A stretch of DNA of 64,000 bases from Pedobacter sp. ASV28 (GTDB lineage Bacteria > Bacteroidota > Bacteroidia > Sphingobacteriales > Sphingobacteriaceae): contig NZ_JAELTN010000007.1 in NCBI RefSeq assembly GCF_016428855.1, positions 60,850 through 124,849 on the forward strand, read 5' to 3'. This document shows positions 53,015 through 63,618 of the stretch, piece after piece. The translations under genes were made by a program, and so were the position numbers. Positions within the stretch are counted from its first letter, which is position 1. Each line of letters begins with the position of its first letter. The notes under the pieces were generated by a model that searched no databases, was not told the origin of the DNA, and saw only the letters and a list, made by a program, of their open reading frames with translations.

Positions 53015-54208
53015 ATGGTAAAGAATAGTTTTTTGGCTTGTTGCCTTCTTTTCATCGCAGTTTCAGTACGTGCTGCCGAGATTAAATTTTTGGAAAACCC
53101 TACCTGGAGTACAGTTTTGGAGCAGGCAAAGAAAGAGAACAAAATGATTTTCCTAGATGCTTATGCCACCTGGTGCGGGCCCTGTAAACAAATGGATGCG
53201 GAAACTTACACCAACCAAGCAGTGGCAGATTTCTATAATGCCAACTTTATCAATGTAAAATACGACATGGAGAAAGGTGAGGGGGCTATGTTGGCAGATC
53301 GATATTATGTATCGGCCTATCCAAACCTTATTTTTATCAATCCTGATGGGGTAATGTTGCATAAGGGCGTGGGTTTTCTCGATGCTGATGATTTTTTAGC
53401 GCTGGCAAAAACAGCAAAGGACCCAGAAACACAGTTCTTTACATTAAAGAAGAAGGCCTTGAAATTGACCAGTGCCCAATTTTTAAAATTTGCGGCACAG
53501 GCTACAGAATTACAAGATGAGGATTTTGGACAGATCAGCAGGGATTTTTTGTCTGCACAACCTGATATTTTAGGCGATGCAGATTTGATCGATTTGGTGA
53601 TGAACTATGCTTTTTCCCTTCCAAAGGAAAAAGACTTGGCCTACTTTGCGGCAAATAAGAGTAAGGTAATGCGGGCAGGAAAATATACCGATGAAGATTT
53701 TGAAGACCGCTTGGTGAGCTTAACCATTCAGTTCGCCTTGTCTGAAGAGGTGCAGGTTACCGAAGAAATCGATTTTGAAGCAGTTAAAAATATCTTGGAT
53801 AAGTTTGTTCCAGAACGCTCTTTTTTTGTGTACAACTATTTCAGAACGCAGTATTTTCTAGAGAATAAAGAAATTGAACCGGCATTGTCCGCTTTTAATA
53901 CCATACTGGATAATCCTTCGAAAGTAGGTTACTCACAGTTGTGTAATGCGATGATGAACATTGGCCCTACCTTATATGAACAGGGCAAGTTGGAGCCTGT
54001 TTTAACTAAGTTTAATGCTATTGTTGTTCCAGCTAAAGAAGCAGGCCTGGCTTACCTGAAAGATTTTGTAAAGGCTATTATCTACATTAAAACGAAGCAA
54101 ACCGCTAAATTTAAGGAAGTGGCCAATTCAATGATTGCCAATCCAAAAACACCTGAAGATGTAAAGAAAGATTTAAGCCAGGCTTTACAGAATATGGGGA
54201 CTAATTAG
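53015..54208 (+). CDS. Exported thioredoxin-like protein with helical C-terminal extension
   Basis: 397 aa from ATG at 53015; a TTG two codons upstream is the longer option. Signal peptide (about 1-20, ending VRAAE). Thioredoxin-like domain (about 25-135) with the CXXC active site in ATWCGPCKQMDAETY and the cis-Pro in VSAYPNLIF. The remaining 260 residues are helical and TPR-like, without recognised family. Likely a periplasmic thiol reductase or chaperone. It follows gldH by 29 bases and may be cotranscribed with the holB-ricT-gldH group. Confidence 0.88.
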   Translation: MVKNSFLACCLLFIAVSVRAAEIKFLENPTWSTVLEQAKKENKMIFLDAYATWCGPCKQMDAETYTNQAVADFYNANFINVKYDMEKGEGAMLADRYYVSAYPNLIFINPDGVMLHKGVGFLDADDFLALAKTAKDPETQFFTLKKKALKLTSAQFLKFAAQATELQDEDFGQISRDFLSAQPDILGDADLIDLVMNYAFSLPKEKDLAYFAANKSKVMRAGKYTDEDFEDRLVSLTIQFALSEEVQVTEEIDFEAVKNILDKFVPERSFFVYNYFRTQYFLENKEIEPALSAFNTILDNPSKVGYSQLCNAMMNIGPTLYEQGKLEPVLTKFNAIVVPAKEAGLAYLKDFVKAIIYIKTKQTAKFKEVANSMIANPKTPEDVKKDLSQALQNMGTN

Positions 54209-54316
54209 GTTAAAAGTAGAAAGTATAAATATAGCATTGAAGACGTTATGCGCTACTTTTGAATTTTAGTTCAATTGGCTATAGCGTTAATAATTCCCTT
54301 CCATATCATTCAACCA

Positions 54317-55618
54317 TTATAAAAGCGGCAATAACTGCTCTAATGCCATCCCTCTGCTCCCTTTTAATAAGATTAGGGTTCCTTTCCAATGTTGTGCCTT
54401 AATAAAAGCTGCGGCTTCAGATGGTGTAGAAAAAAAATGGGCATTATAACCGTCTTTTGTATTAAAAAAGTGGTGCCCTACAAAAATGAGCTCATTAATA
54501 TTGCTCTGTGCAGCTAATTGGATAATATGCGCATGCTGTACGGAAGATTCCTCGCCCAATTCAAACATATCGCCCAAAATGGCTATTTTTTTTGTGGCAC
54601 TAAGGCTGTTGAGGTTGTTGATGGCAGCGGCCATGCTACTTGGGTTGGCGTTATAGAAATCACAGATAACCGTATTGCTTTCTGTTTTTGTGAGCTGCGA
54701 CCGATTATTGGTAGGAAAGTAATTGGCTAAGCCTTTATTAATTTCATGGGCACTTAAGTTAAAGAAACATCCAATGCTTATGGCCGCCAGAATGTTTTCG
54801 AAGTTGTAGGTTCCTGTTAGATTGGCCTTGGCCTCATGATTTTGGCCCTTAAAACTCCAATCGAATTCAATTAGCGGGTCGCTATGCTTTAAATGACCAC
54901 ATACGGCATTGGGCTGGGCACTATTATAGTGAACAACATTTGTTAGCGCAGCTTTATTACTCATTTCCATAAGGTCTTCATTTGAGCCGTTTACAAAGGC
55001 TGTACCGTGGTGGGCTTTTAGATAGGCATATAGTTCGGCCTTTCCCTTTTTAACGCCCTCAAAACCGCCAAATCCATCTAGGTGTGCCATGCCCACATTG
55101 CTGATCAGCCCATGTGTAGGCTGTGCAATCTCACAAAGAAATTCGATCTCTTTTTGGTGGTTTGCTCCCATTTCGATGACCGCAATTTGAATAGTGCTGT
55201 TAATGCCCAAGATAGAAAGGGGCACACCAATGTGATTGTTGAGATTTCCCTTGGTGGCAAAGGTTTGGTAACGTTCTGCCAAAACGGCCCTAATAAGCTC
55301 CTTAGTGGTGGTTTTTCCATTGCTTCCCGTTAAACCAATAATAGGTATATCAAGTTGCTGCCTATGGTGTTTTGCCAACTGTTGTAAGGTGGCTAGAACA
55401 TCGTCTACCAATATGAATTGATCATTCTGGGCATAATCGGCATTATCTATAATGGAAAATGCGGCACCTTGGTCAATGGCCTTTTCGGCAAATGTATTGG
55501 CATCAAAATTTTCGCCCTTTAGGGCAAAGAACAAACAGCCTTTCGTAATAGACCTGGTATCTGTACAAATAACCGGGTGTTTTAAATAATGTTGGTAAAG
55601 TTGTTCTAGGTTGGTCAT
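54317..55618 (-). CDS. murF: UDP-N-acetylmuramoyl-tripeptide--D-alanyl-D-alanine ligase
   Basis: 433 aa. The Mur ligase order is visible: N-terminal UDP-binding domain (DTRSITKGCLFFALKGENFD), the ATP-binding loop GLTGSNGKTTTKEL, IGVPLSILGI, EMGANHQKEIEFL, and the C-terminal domain with DFYNANPSSMAAAINNL and ILGDMFELGEES. Cytoplasmic; adds D-Ala-D-Ala to the UDP-MurNAc peptide in peptidoglycan synthesis. Here it is a lone gene, not in the dcw cluster, as in many Bacteroidota. Confidence 0.95.
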   Translation of the reverse strand: MTNLEQLYQHYLKHPVICTDTRSITKGCLFFALKGENFDANTFAEKAIDQGAAFSIIDNADYAQNDQFILVDDVLATLQQLAKHHRQQLDIPIIGLTGSNGKTTTKELIRAVLAERYQTFATKGNLNNHIGVPLSILGINSTIQIAVIEMGANHQKEIEFLCEIAQPTHGLISNVGMAHLDGFGGFEGVKKGKAELYAYLKAHHGTAFVNGSNEDLMEMSNKAALTNVVHYNSAQPNAVCGHLKHSDPLIEFDWSFKGQNHEAKANLTGTYNFENILAAISIGCFFNLSAHEINKGLANYFPTNNRSQLTKTESNTVICDFYNANPSSMAAAINNLNSLSATKKIAILGDMFELGEESSVQHAHIIQLAAQSNINELIFVGHHFFNTKDGYNAHFFSTPSEAAAFIKAQHWKGTLILLKGSRGMALEQLLPLL

Positions 55619-55711
55619 TGTACAAAGCAGATAAAATTGTTTCGTGTAAAATTACGAATGCTTAAGAGAAATAAAATATTCTTTTAGTATTATTGGTTAA
55701 ATAAACATTTT

Positions 55712-58195
55712 ATGAAGATATCTCTCCCTTTTTTATACTTGTTTTTTGTTGGTATAGGGCAGCTGGCGGCACAAACACCAACTCCCGATGCTTTCTTGGG
55801 TTATGAATTGGGGAGCCATTTCACGGCACATCAGAAGGTAATAGACTACTATAAAAGCGTGGCAGCAACACATAAGAATGTGAGGTTGGAAAGCTATGGC
55901 AGGACTTATGAAAATAGGGAATTAGTGCTGGCCATTGTTTCAGACCAATCGAATATAGATCAACTTGACCAGATCAGGGCCAATAACCTGGCTTTGGCAA
56001 ACGGGGATAAGGTTATAAAATTAACAAAGCAGCCCGTTATCTTATGGCTGAGCTACAACGTACATGGTAATGAGGCCAATTCTACCGAAACAGCGATGAA
56101 AGTGCTTTATACATTGGCAGAAGCAAAAGGCGAAAACATCAAAGAATGGTTGAAGAATACGATAGTTATTATCGACCCCTGTTTAAACCCAGATGGAAGA
56201 GAAAGGTACGTCAATTATTTTAATAGCGTAAGCGGGGCCAAACCTAATCCCGATCCAACGTCTAGGGAACATAACGAACCTTGGCCAGGGGGAAGGACCA
56301 ATCATTATTATTTCGACCTGAATAGGGATTGGGCCTGGCAAACACAGGTAGAAACCCAACAAAGACTGGTGCAGTATCATAAATGGTTGCCACAGGTTCA
56401 TGTCGATTTTCATGAACAGAGCTACAATGAACCTTATTATTTTGCGCCAGCGGCAGAGCCCATCCATCAGGCAGTTACCTCCTGGCAGAAAGAATTTCAG
56501 GTGCTTGTAGGAAAAAACAATGCCAAGTATTTTGATGAGCATGGATGGCAGTATTTTACAAAAGAGCGGTTTGATCTGTTGTATCCATCTTATGGAGATA
56601 CCTATCCCTTATACAATGGGGCTATTGGTATGACTTATGAACAGGGAGGAATTAGGGCTGGGCTTGCCGTAGTGACGGCCGATGGCGATACGCTCACTTT
56701 GAAAGACCGGATTGCCCACCATTTTACCACTTCCATGGCTACATTGGAAATTACTTCCCAATATTCAGAAAGGATTTTGACAGAATTCAGAAAGTATTTT
56801 GAACAAAGCCTAACGAATCCTTCAAGTCAGTATAAGTCCTATGTTATAAAGTCACAAAATATTTCCAGGCTGCGAAAGCTCGCCGAGCTGTTAAAAAAGA
56901 ATCATATTGAGTATGCTTTTGGGGCAGATAAGGTACTAAATGGCTACAATTATGAAACCCAAAAAACAGAACAATTTAAAATAGAAAGAAACGATCTCAT
57001 CGTTAATCTATATCAAAAGCACTCTGTATTGGCAAATATTCTTTTGGAACCCCATACGGTAGTTACAGATTCCAATACCTATGATATTACCGCTTGGGCA
57101 CTTCCCTATGCTTATGGACTAAATGCTTATGCGGTGAAGGAATCGATCAGCGGAGCCTATCCCTTTATCGAAGAAAGAAAAAAGAGCATGCCAACTTCAG
57201 GCAAGCCCTATGCCTGGGTGTTGCCTTGGGAATGTTTAGAAGATGCAAAGCTATTGATGGCACTTCAAGCCAATGGCATTAAGGTAAGAATGGCCGAGCA
57301 AGGGTTTACCATAGGCGGAAATAACTATCAGGCAGGTGCTCTGTTGGTGTATAGGGCGGAAAACGAAAAGAGCAATAAAAGCATATTAGCCTCGCTGGAA
57401 GCATTATTTAATGAGCATCATGTGCAATATAACGTGCTAAACTCTGGTTTTGTAGAAAAAGGCAAAGATTTTGGGTCGTCTGTTTATAAACTGCTCACCC
57501 CGCCAAAAGTGGCAGTGTTGTCTGGCCAAGAGGTTTCCTCTCAATCGTTGGGAGAGGTCTGGTATTTCTTTGAGCAAGAGCTGAATTATCCCATATCTAT
57601 ATTGAATGTATCGGTTGCGGCTAGTCTAGATATTCAAAAAATTAATACCCTAATTGTTCCAGATGGTTATTATAACGATAAACTGGCCGAACAGTTATTG
57701 CCTTGGGTGAATGCTGGAGGTAAGTTGATCTTGTTGGAAGATGCCATAGGGGCTTTTATTGGAAAGAAACCATTCCAGATAAAAAAGAAAGAAGAACCTA
57801 AAACCGCCGAAGGAAAAGATAATGTACGTCAGTATGGAAAAAGAGACCATGATGATTTTAGCAATTCTATTCCGGGTGCTATTTATAAAGTATACCTAGA
57901 TATCACGAATCCTTTGGCGTTTGGACTTGGAAAATATTATTATACCCTAAAAACAGATGCTAATATTTATGAACCTATAGAAAATGGGTATAATATTGGA
58001 TTTTTAAGGGTAGATAGTTATATGTCTGGTTTAGTTGGAGTTAAGGCTAAAAGCAAAATATCTTCTGGTGTGGTCTATTCTTTTCAGGAAATTGGGAAAG
58101 GGCATGTTTTTTATTTGTCAACTAGTCTGATTTTTAGGGCTTTTTGGGAAAATGGAAAAAAAATAATGCTAAATAGTGTTTTTCTTGAGTACTGA
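55712..58195 (+). CDS. Secreted M14 zinc carboxypeptidase
   Basis: 827 aa. Signal peptide (about 1-21, ending LAAQ). M14 catalytic domain (about 30-350): zinc ligands in NVHGNEANSTE (HxxE), DLNRDWAWQTQ, the third ligand His in HVDFHEQ, and the catalytic Glu in MTYEQGG. The C-terminal 470 residues include a class I glutamine-amidotransferase-like region (about 600-690, LIVPDGYYNDKLAEQLLPWVNAGGK). Bacteroidota enzymes of this kind degrade peptides outside the cytoplasm. Next downstream are the SusC/SusD genes, possibly a shared nutrient pathway, though a separate promoter lies between. Confidence 0.9.
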   Translation: MKISLPFLYLFFVGIGQLAAQTPTPDAFLGYELGSHFTAHQKVIDYYKSVAATHKNVRLESYGRTYENRELVLAIVSDQSNIDQLDQIRANNLALANGDKVIKLTKQPVILWLSYNVHGNEANSTETAMKVLYTLAEAKGENIKEWLKNTIVIIDPCLNPDGRERYVNYFNSVSGAKPNPDPTSREHNEPWPGGRTNHYYFDLNRDWAWQTQVETQQRLVQYHKWLPQVHVDFHEQSYNEPYYFAPAAEPIHQAVTSWQKEFQVLVGKNNAKYFDEHGWQYFTKERFDLLYPSYGDTYPLYNGAIGMTYEQGGIRAGLAVVTADGDTLTLKDRIAHHFTTSMATLEITSQYSERILTEFRKYFEQSLTNPSSQYKSYVIKSQNISRLRKLAELLKKNHIEYAFGADKVLNGYNYETQKTEQFKIERNDLIVNLYQKHSVLANILLEPHTVVTDSNTYDITAWALPYAYGLNAYAVKESISGAYPFIEERKKSMPTSGKPYAWVLPWECLEDAKLLMALQANGIKVRMAEQGFTIGGNNYQAGALLVYRAENEKSNKSILASLEALFNEHHVQYNVLNSGFVEKGKDFGSSVYKLLTPPKVAVLSGQEVSSQSLGEVWYFFEQELNYPISILNVSVAASLDIQKINTLIVPDGYYNDKLAEQLLPWVNAGGKLILLEDAIGAFIGKKPFQIKKKEEPKTAEGKDNVRQYGKRDHDDFSNSIPGAIYKVYLDITNPLAFGLGKYYYTLKTDANIYEPIENGYNIGFLRVDSYMSGLVGVKAKSKISSGVVYSFQEIGKGHVFYLSTSLIFRAFWENGKKIMLNSVFLEY

Positions 58196-58254
58196 TTTGC
58201 TTTTTTACCCATATTTTCTTTTATATGTTTTATTGTGTTAAATGTCAAATGAAA

Positions 58255-58286
58255 TTTGTGTTGCATACCTAATGTACCTATATTTG
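58255..58286 (+). promoter_or_regulatory. Promoter of the susC/susD pair
   Basis: TTTG at 58255-58258, a 20-base spacer, and TATATTTG at 58279-58286, a complete match to the Bacteroidota TTTG-N(19-21)-TAnnTTTG consensus. Transcription should start near 58293, about 40 bases before the SusC start. Confidence 0.78.
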
Positions 58287-58332
58287 GCGCCTTAATAAAT
58301 AATTAACTAACCTAATTTTTTTAAAAATTTTT

Positions 58333-61300
58333 ATGAAAAAACTTCTACAGAGTTTGTTCATCTTGCTGTTTATTGCCTCTTCGGCAATAGCACAAAATAG
58401 GACAATTACTGGTACGGTGACTTCGAAAGAAGATGGACTTCCGCTACCAGGAGTAAGTGTTAAAGTTAAAGGCACAAATGTTGGTGTTTCGACCAACTCA
58501 AATGGTAAATTTTCATTAGTGGTGCCAGCTAATGCAACAGCATTAGAGATCAGTTCTCTAGGTTTTGGTACGCAAACAGTTGCCATCGGTGCTGGTAATA
58601 TCGCGAATGCTGCTCTAGAGGCAGATTCCAGAGACTTAAATCAAGTTGTTGTAGTGGGTTACGGTACACAAAAGAAAGAAGCGATAACAGGTTCTGTTTT
58701 AGCAGTGGGTGCCAAAGACATTGAAAAAAGACCTATTACAAACGTCTTGGCAGCTTTAGAAGGAATGGGCACAGGATTACAGATTAGTAATTCATATGGT
58801 GAGCCAGGAAGTGGACCTTCTATTAGAATTAGGGGATTTAGTTCGGTTAATGGTAACCAAGCACCTCTAATTGTTGTGGATAATGCTATTTATAACGGGA
58901 GTATTAATGATATCAATCCAAATGATGTTGAATCTATTTCTGTTTTGAAAGATGCTACATCTGCTACTTTGTATGGAAGTAGAGGATCTAATGGGGTAAT
59001 CTTAATTACAACAAAAAAAGGTAAAGGTGGTACTTCATCTATGAATGTTGTTGTAAATCAGGGTATTTACACTAGGGGAATTCCTGAATATGATAAGGTA
59101 AATGCTAACGAGTTTATGGAAGTAATGTGGAAAGGTTATAGAAACCAATTGGTTACCAATAGCCCAACATTGCCAATAGCCCAAGCTGGATTAAATGCAA
59201 CAGCAAATTTGGTTCCTACCATTTTAAAAACCAATATTTATAATTTGCCTGATAATGCTTTATTTGATGTTAATGGTAAATTATTGCCAGATGCCCAAAT
59301 TAAGGGTACGTATGGTGAAGATTTAGATTGGTTTGGTGCCATTACAAGAAATGGCTATAGACAAGATTATAACTTAAGCGGTCAAAGTTCAAACGAGAAA
59401 TCTACTTTGTATTATTCTGTTGGATATTTGGGAGAAGAAGGTTATATCAAAACCTCTGATCTACAAAGGTTTTCTGGTAGGGTAAATGGTAGCGTAAGCC
59501 CTAGAAAATGGATTAAAACCGGATTTTCATTAAATGGAGGTTATCAAGTAGGGAACTATACAACGGGTTCTGGTGGTGGCTTTACCACACCATGGAACTA
59601 TGCTAGAAATATTGCGCCTATTTATCCAATTTATAAGCATGATTTGGTTACTGGTCAGTATATTTTAGACGATTCTGGAAATAAAATATATGATAATGGT
59701 GAAGATTCCAGACAACAGTATATAGGTAGACACTTGATCTGGGAGAATGAATTAAATATGGACAGAACCTACCAAAATTCATTAAATTCCCAAGGTTATG
59801 TGGAACTTAGCTTCTTGAAAAATTTTAAATTTAATCTTACCGCAAATAACTTGCTGAGGAATACTGAGAACAGAACCTATAATAACGGCATTATTGGTGA
59901 TGGTAGAGGAAATGAAGGAAGGGCTTCTAGAACTATTTACAGATATAATATCTCAACTGTACAGCAACAATTAACCTACAACAAAAGTTTTAATAATCAT
60001 AATATTGATGTTTTGGTTGGTCACGAGAATTATTTCTATAGACACAACTATTTGTATGGTTACAAAACCAAGCAAACTTTTGCAGGACAAGTTGATATGG
60101 TGAATTTTAGCCAGATCACCAGCTTGACAGATTCTGAGGTTAATGAAAGACAAGAGAGTTATTTAAGCAGGGTACGTTATAACTATAAAGAAAAATACTT
60201 TCTGGAGGGATCTTTTAGAAGTGATGGAAGTTCGAGACTGCATCCAGATAATAGATGGGGTGAATTCTGGTCTATTGGAGGTTCATGGTTAATATCTAAG
60301 GAATCTTTCATGGCATCTACAAAAGAATACATCAATGATTTGAAAGTTAGGGCATCAATTGGAAGAGTTGGAAATATAGCCAGTGTAGGAACTTTTGGTT
60401 ATATGTCACTTTATGCAATTAGTCAAAACAACAACATTGCAGCATTGTATAAAAGCCAGAACGGTAATGTGGATTTGCAATGGGAAGGTCAGAGAGCTAC
60501 ATCGGCAGCTATTGAAGGACGTTTTTTTGATCGTTTGAATTTATCGGTTGAGTATTTTGATAAAGGTTCTGATGGATTGATCTTCGATGTAAACCAACCA
60601 CTTTCTGCGGGTGCAACAAGTACAACTTCGGCCGTATCTATTATTACAAAGAATATTGGTAAAGTTAGAAACAATGGTATAGAGATTTCAGCTGATGTAG
60701 ACGTATTAAAAAAGCAAGACTTCAAATGGAACGTAGGTGTTAACGCCAACTTCTTAAAAAGTAGAGTAGTTACATTGCCAGCAGAAAATAGAGAAAACGG
60801 AATTCTTAATGGTAACTTTAAGTATACAGAAGGTAAATCTATATATGATTACTTTTTGTACCAGTATGCCGGAGTAGACATGATGACAGGCCAGGCATTA
60901 TATTATGCCGATGATGAACTTTTCAATCCAACCAATACCGCTGGAGCCCATTATCCTTTTCTTGTAAACATAGATGGAGTGAATTACACGAGAAATGCTG
61001 CCTACTCAAAACGTGAATATAGCGGCAGTGCAATTCCTAAAGTTTTCGGAAATTTTAGCACCAACTTTAATTATAAAAACTTTTCTTTATCTGCCATATT
61101 TACTTATTCTATTGGCGGTAAAGGTATTGATAATTCATATATTGGCCTAATGAGTGCAACGGCTACACCAAGTGCATTACATAAGGATATCCTAAATTCT
61201 TGGGATGGCGTGCCTGAAGGAATGACCGCAACCTCTCCTGATCGTATCAATAAAAATGCCATTCCACAGGTGAACTTTGTGAACAGCCAATATAATAACG

Positions 61301-61551
61301 CAACAAGCACAAGGTTTCTGATTGATAATTCTAATTTGGCAATTAAGAACATCGCTTTTGGCTATACTTTCCCAAAAAGCATTACAAAGAAACTTGATTT
61401 AAATAGAATTAGCGTTAATGCCTTGGTTGATAATCTTGCTACTTTTACCAAATTGAAAGGAACAAGTCCAGAACAAGGATTTAATGGAACTAGTGCTAAT
61501 GAATTTGTACCATCACGTACCTTCTCATTGGGAATTAATGTTGGATTATAA
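58333..61551 (+). CDS. susC: SusC/RagA-family TonB-linked outer membrane transporter
   Basis: 1072 aa. Signal peptide (about 1-20, ending AIAQ); carboxypeptidase-regulatory-like domain (about 22-105, RTITGTVTSKEDGLPLPGV); TonB-box-like segment and plug (about 112-230: VVVGYGTQKKEAITGSV, then VESISVLKDATSATLYGSRG and NGVILITTKKG); barrel to the C-terminus, ending SLGINVGL. With SusD it forms the lidded complex that imports glycans or peptides across the outer membrane. No STN domain and no adjacent anti-sigma, so control is probably by another regulator. No glycosidase is adjacent; the nearest enzyme is the M14 peptidase upstream. Confidence 0.95.
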   Translation: MKKLLQSLFILLFIASSAIAQNRTITGTVTSKEDGLPLPGVSVKVKGTNVGVSTNSNGKFSLVVPANATALEISSLGFGTQTVAIGAGNIANAALEADSRDLNQVVVVGYGTQKKEAITGSVLAVGAKDIEKRPITNVLAALEGMGTGLQISNSYGEPGSGPSIRIRGFSSVNGNQAPLIVVDNAIYNGSINDINPNDVESISVLKDATSATLYGSRGSNGVILITTKKGKGGTSSMNVVVNQGIYTRGIPEYDKVNANEFMEVMWKGYRNQLVTNSPTLPIAQAGLNATANLVPTILKTNIYNLPDNALFDVNGKLLPDAQIKGTYGEDLDWFGAITRNGYRQDYNLSGQSSNEKSTLYYSVGYLGEEGYIKTSDLQRFSGRVNGSVSPRKWIKTGFSLNGGYQVGNYTTGSGGGFTTPWNYARNIAPIYPIYKHDLVTGQYILDDSGNKIYDNGEDSRQQYIGRHLIWENELNMDRTYQNSLNSQGYVELSFLKNFKFNLTANNLLRNTENRTYNNGIIGDGRGNEGRASRTIYRYNISTVQQQLTYNKSFNNHNIDVLVGHENYFYRHNYLYGYKTKQTFAGQVDMVNFSQITSLTDSEVNERQESYLSRVRYNYKEKYFLEGSFRSDGSSRLHPDNRWGEFWSIGGSWLISKESFMASTKEYINDLKVRASIGRVGNIASVGTFGYMSLYAISQNNNIAALYKSQNGNVDLQWEGQRATSAAIEGRFFDRLNLSVEYFDKGSDGLIFDVNQPLSAGATSTTSAVSIITKNIGKVRNNGIEISADVDVLKKQDFKWNVGVNANFLKSRVVTLPAENRENGILNGNFKYTEGKSIYDYFLYQYAGVDMMTGQALYYADDELFNPTNTAGAHYPFLVNIDGVNYTRNAAYSKREYSGSAIPKVFGNFSTNFNYKNFSLSAIFTYSIGGKGIDNSYIGLMSATATPSALHKDILNSWDGVPEGMTATSPDRINKNAIPQVNFVNSQYNNATSTRFLIDNSNLAIKNIAFGYTFPKSITKKLDLNRISVNALVDNLATFTKLKGTSPEQGFNGTSANEFVPSRTFSLGINVGL

Positions 61552-61567
61552 TTTTAAGATAATTTTT

Positions 61568-63106
61568 ATGAAATTTATAAATAGATATTTGAGTGCAATC
61601 ATCGTTATTACGTTAGTTGCATCTTGTAAAAAGGATTACCTTCAAACCGCTCCAACGGCTTCAACTTCGCCTGCTACCGTATTTGAAAGCACCCAAAATG
61701 CTGCTTATGCCATAAACGGTATAGCAAGGTTGATGACACAGCAAAAACTAAGTATACAAGGTATGAACGGTGAGGGTACCATTAAGATGCTTTATGGTAA
61801 TTATGCAGGAGCCGACTTTGGTGTTAACCTACCGGGATGGTCTTCAGTTATTAACTTAGAATACGTGGCCAATCCAAATAGTACCTATGTGGTTTATCCT
61901 TGGTTTTATTACTATTCTATTATTGCCAATGCAAATTCAATTATCCTTAACGTTGATAAAGCTAGCGGTTCTGAGGCTGATAAGCAATTTATAAAAGCAC
62001 AGGCTTTAACATTTAGAGCTTATAGTTATACCATGTTGGCTCAGCTTTATGGTAAGAGGTGGGCAGATTCTCAGAACGGCGAAACGCCGGCAGTGGTATT
62101 AAGGGTTGATGAGACGACTGGCGATATTCCATTGTCTACCTTAAAGCAAACTTATGATTTGATTTATAGTGATTTGACAACTGCGATAGGCTTGTACACT
62201 TCTTCTGGAAAAACCAGGGTAAGCTCTCAATTCTATCTTCCAGATATTAATGTGGCCTATGCTACTTTTGCTAGGGCAGCATTGAACAAACAAGATTATG
62301 TTAATGCAGAGGCTTATGCGGCAAAAGCTAGACAAAACTTTGCTTTAATGACCAACACTCAATACAAATCTGGTTTTAATGCACCAAACTCTGAGTGGAT
62401 CTGGGGTTCATATGGTGCACTGGATGAAACATTACATTACTATTCCTATTTTGCCTATATCGGGTATAATTCAACGGCCTCAGCCGTTAGAACGACACCT
62501 AAGTTTATGAGCAAGGAGTTATATAATAAGATACCAGCTACCGATATTCGTAAGAGCATGTTTTTAGATCCACTTAGTTATGCATATGATGGAACTACTG
62601 GACAAGGATCTACAGCTTTGTTTAATTATGCTAGGTCATTGTATCCATCATTGCCTTCAGATGCTAGAGCTTATCCATATATGTCGTTTAAATTTGTCGC
62701 TTCAGATGGTGTTGGTGTAGGTAATTTGAACCATTTCAGATCTGCAGAGATGATTTTGATCGAAGCGGAGGCCAAATATTTTCAAACTAAGCCAGCAACA
62801 GAAATACAGGCACTTTTAAATACATTGACCAAAACAAGCGGTAGAGATGCAAGCTATAATGCGACAGCTACAGGAGCAAACCTACTTGCGGAGATCAAAT
62901 TATACAGAGCTATCGAGCTATGGGGCGAAGGATTTGATATGTTTGACAAGAAAAGATGGGGAGATAAGATCGAAAGAAAAAAATTGGCAGCAGGAGGCAA
63001 CTTTATTGATGCGCTTGGTATCACTATAAATCCAACCGATCGTAATGGATGGCAGTTGGTTGTGCCTAATAGAGAAGCTGATTACAATAATTTAATTGTA
63101 AGATAA
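61568..63106 (+). CDS. susD: SusD/RagB-family nutrient-binding outer membrane lipoprotein
   Basis: 512 aa from ATG at 61568, chosen because it gives a lipoprotein signal (LVASC, C near residue 19) and lies 16 bases after susC; the in-frame upstream codons overlap susC and are not signal-like. The RagB/SusD landmarks are present: FRAYSYTMLAQLYGKRWAD, a TPR-like helical core and the C-terminal RAIELWGEGFDMFDKKRW. It binds the substrate at the cell surface over the SusC barrel. The substrate cannot be told from sequence. Confidence 0.95.
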   Translation: MKFINRYLSAIIVITLVASCKKDYLQTAPTASTSPATVFESTQNAAYAINGIARLMTQQKLSIQGMNGEGTIKMLYGNYAGADFGVNLPGWSSVINLEYVANPNSTYVVYPWFYYYSIIANANSIILNVDKASGSEADKQFIKAQALTFRAYSYTMLAQLYGKRWADSQNGETPAVVLRVDETTGDIPLSTLKQTYDLIYSDLTTAIGLYTSSGKTRVSSQFYLPDINVAYATFARAALNKQDYVNAEAYAAKARQNFALMTNTQYKSGFNAPNSEWIWGSYGALDETLHYYSYFAYIGYNSTASAVRTTPKFMSKELYNKIPATDIRKSMFLDPLSYAYDGTTGQGSTALFNYARSLYPSLPSDARAYPYMSFKFVASDGVGVGNLNHFRSAEMILIEAEAKYFQTKPATEIQALLNTLTKTSGRDASYNATATGANLLAEIKLYRAIELWGEGFDMFDKKRWGDKIERKKLAAGGNFIDALGITINPTDRNGWQLVVPNREADYNNLIVR

Positions 63107-63134
63107 GGCTTAATTTAATTGTCGATTTAGACAG

Positions 63135-63170
63135 AATTCCCGGTTACTAAGGTTTCCGGGAATTTTTTTT
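63135..63170 (+). terminator. Terminator of the susC/susD operon
   Basis: AATTCCCGG pairs with CCGGGAATT around a 12-base loop, followed by eight T. It begins 28 bases after the susD stop codon. Confidence 0.9.
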
Positions 63171-63618
63171 GCCCTATACTAACTACTCCTTTTTTGAGCT
63201 TTAGGCTTTTTTCAGTTTAACAATTATACGAATCAAAGAGAATAGATTGGATAAGGTTCGGTTAAAGAAAGTCTTCTATACATTATGGTGGTCAAAAAAA
63301 ATAGCCTGATAATACATCCAAAAGCACACTTGGTATTTACTAGCATATAAACCGGGTTTCTAGAAGAACAGATTATTTGTTCCGCTCATAGGGATAATTT
63401 TACACATAGGAGAAACAGATAATTATTGCGTCTAATCGAATATTTTCAGTCTGGTTGGCCAATATATTATATAATAGGTAAAGATGGCCATGAAGGAGCT
63501 TTTAAGGCGGTGCTTTAAAAGCAATATTGGAGGGAATGAGCGCTATAGCTTAATATAGGTAATAATATAACCATATTATACGAGAATATAACATGGTTGT
63601 ATTATGCCTTTGTAAGAT
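63171..63618. other. Gene-free region after the susCD terminator
   Basis: No ORF or known RNA seen. A perfect 8-bp hairpin GCTTTTAA/TTAAAAGC lies at 63498-63522, and an AT-rich inverted repeat (TAATATAACCAT with ATGGTTGTATTA, 63562-63606) close to the end of the minus-strand gene could be its weak terminator. Confidence 0.4.

Noticed and set aside
61484..61567. Longer start for the SusD gene within susC
   Set aside because: The 28 extra residues come from the out-of-frame end of susC and would bury the lipoprotein signal that begins at 61568.
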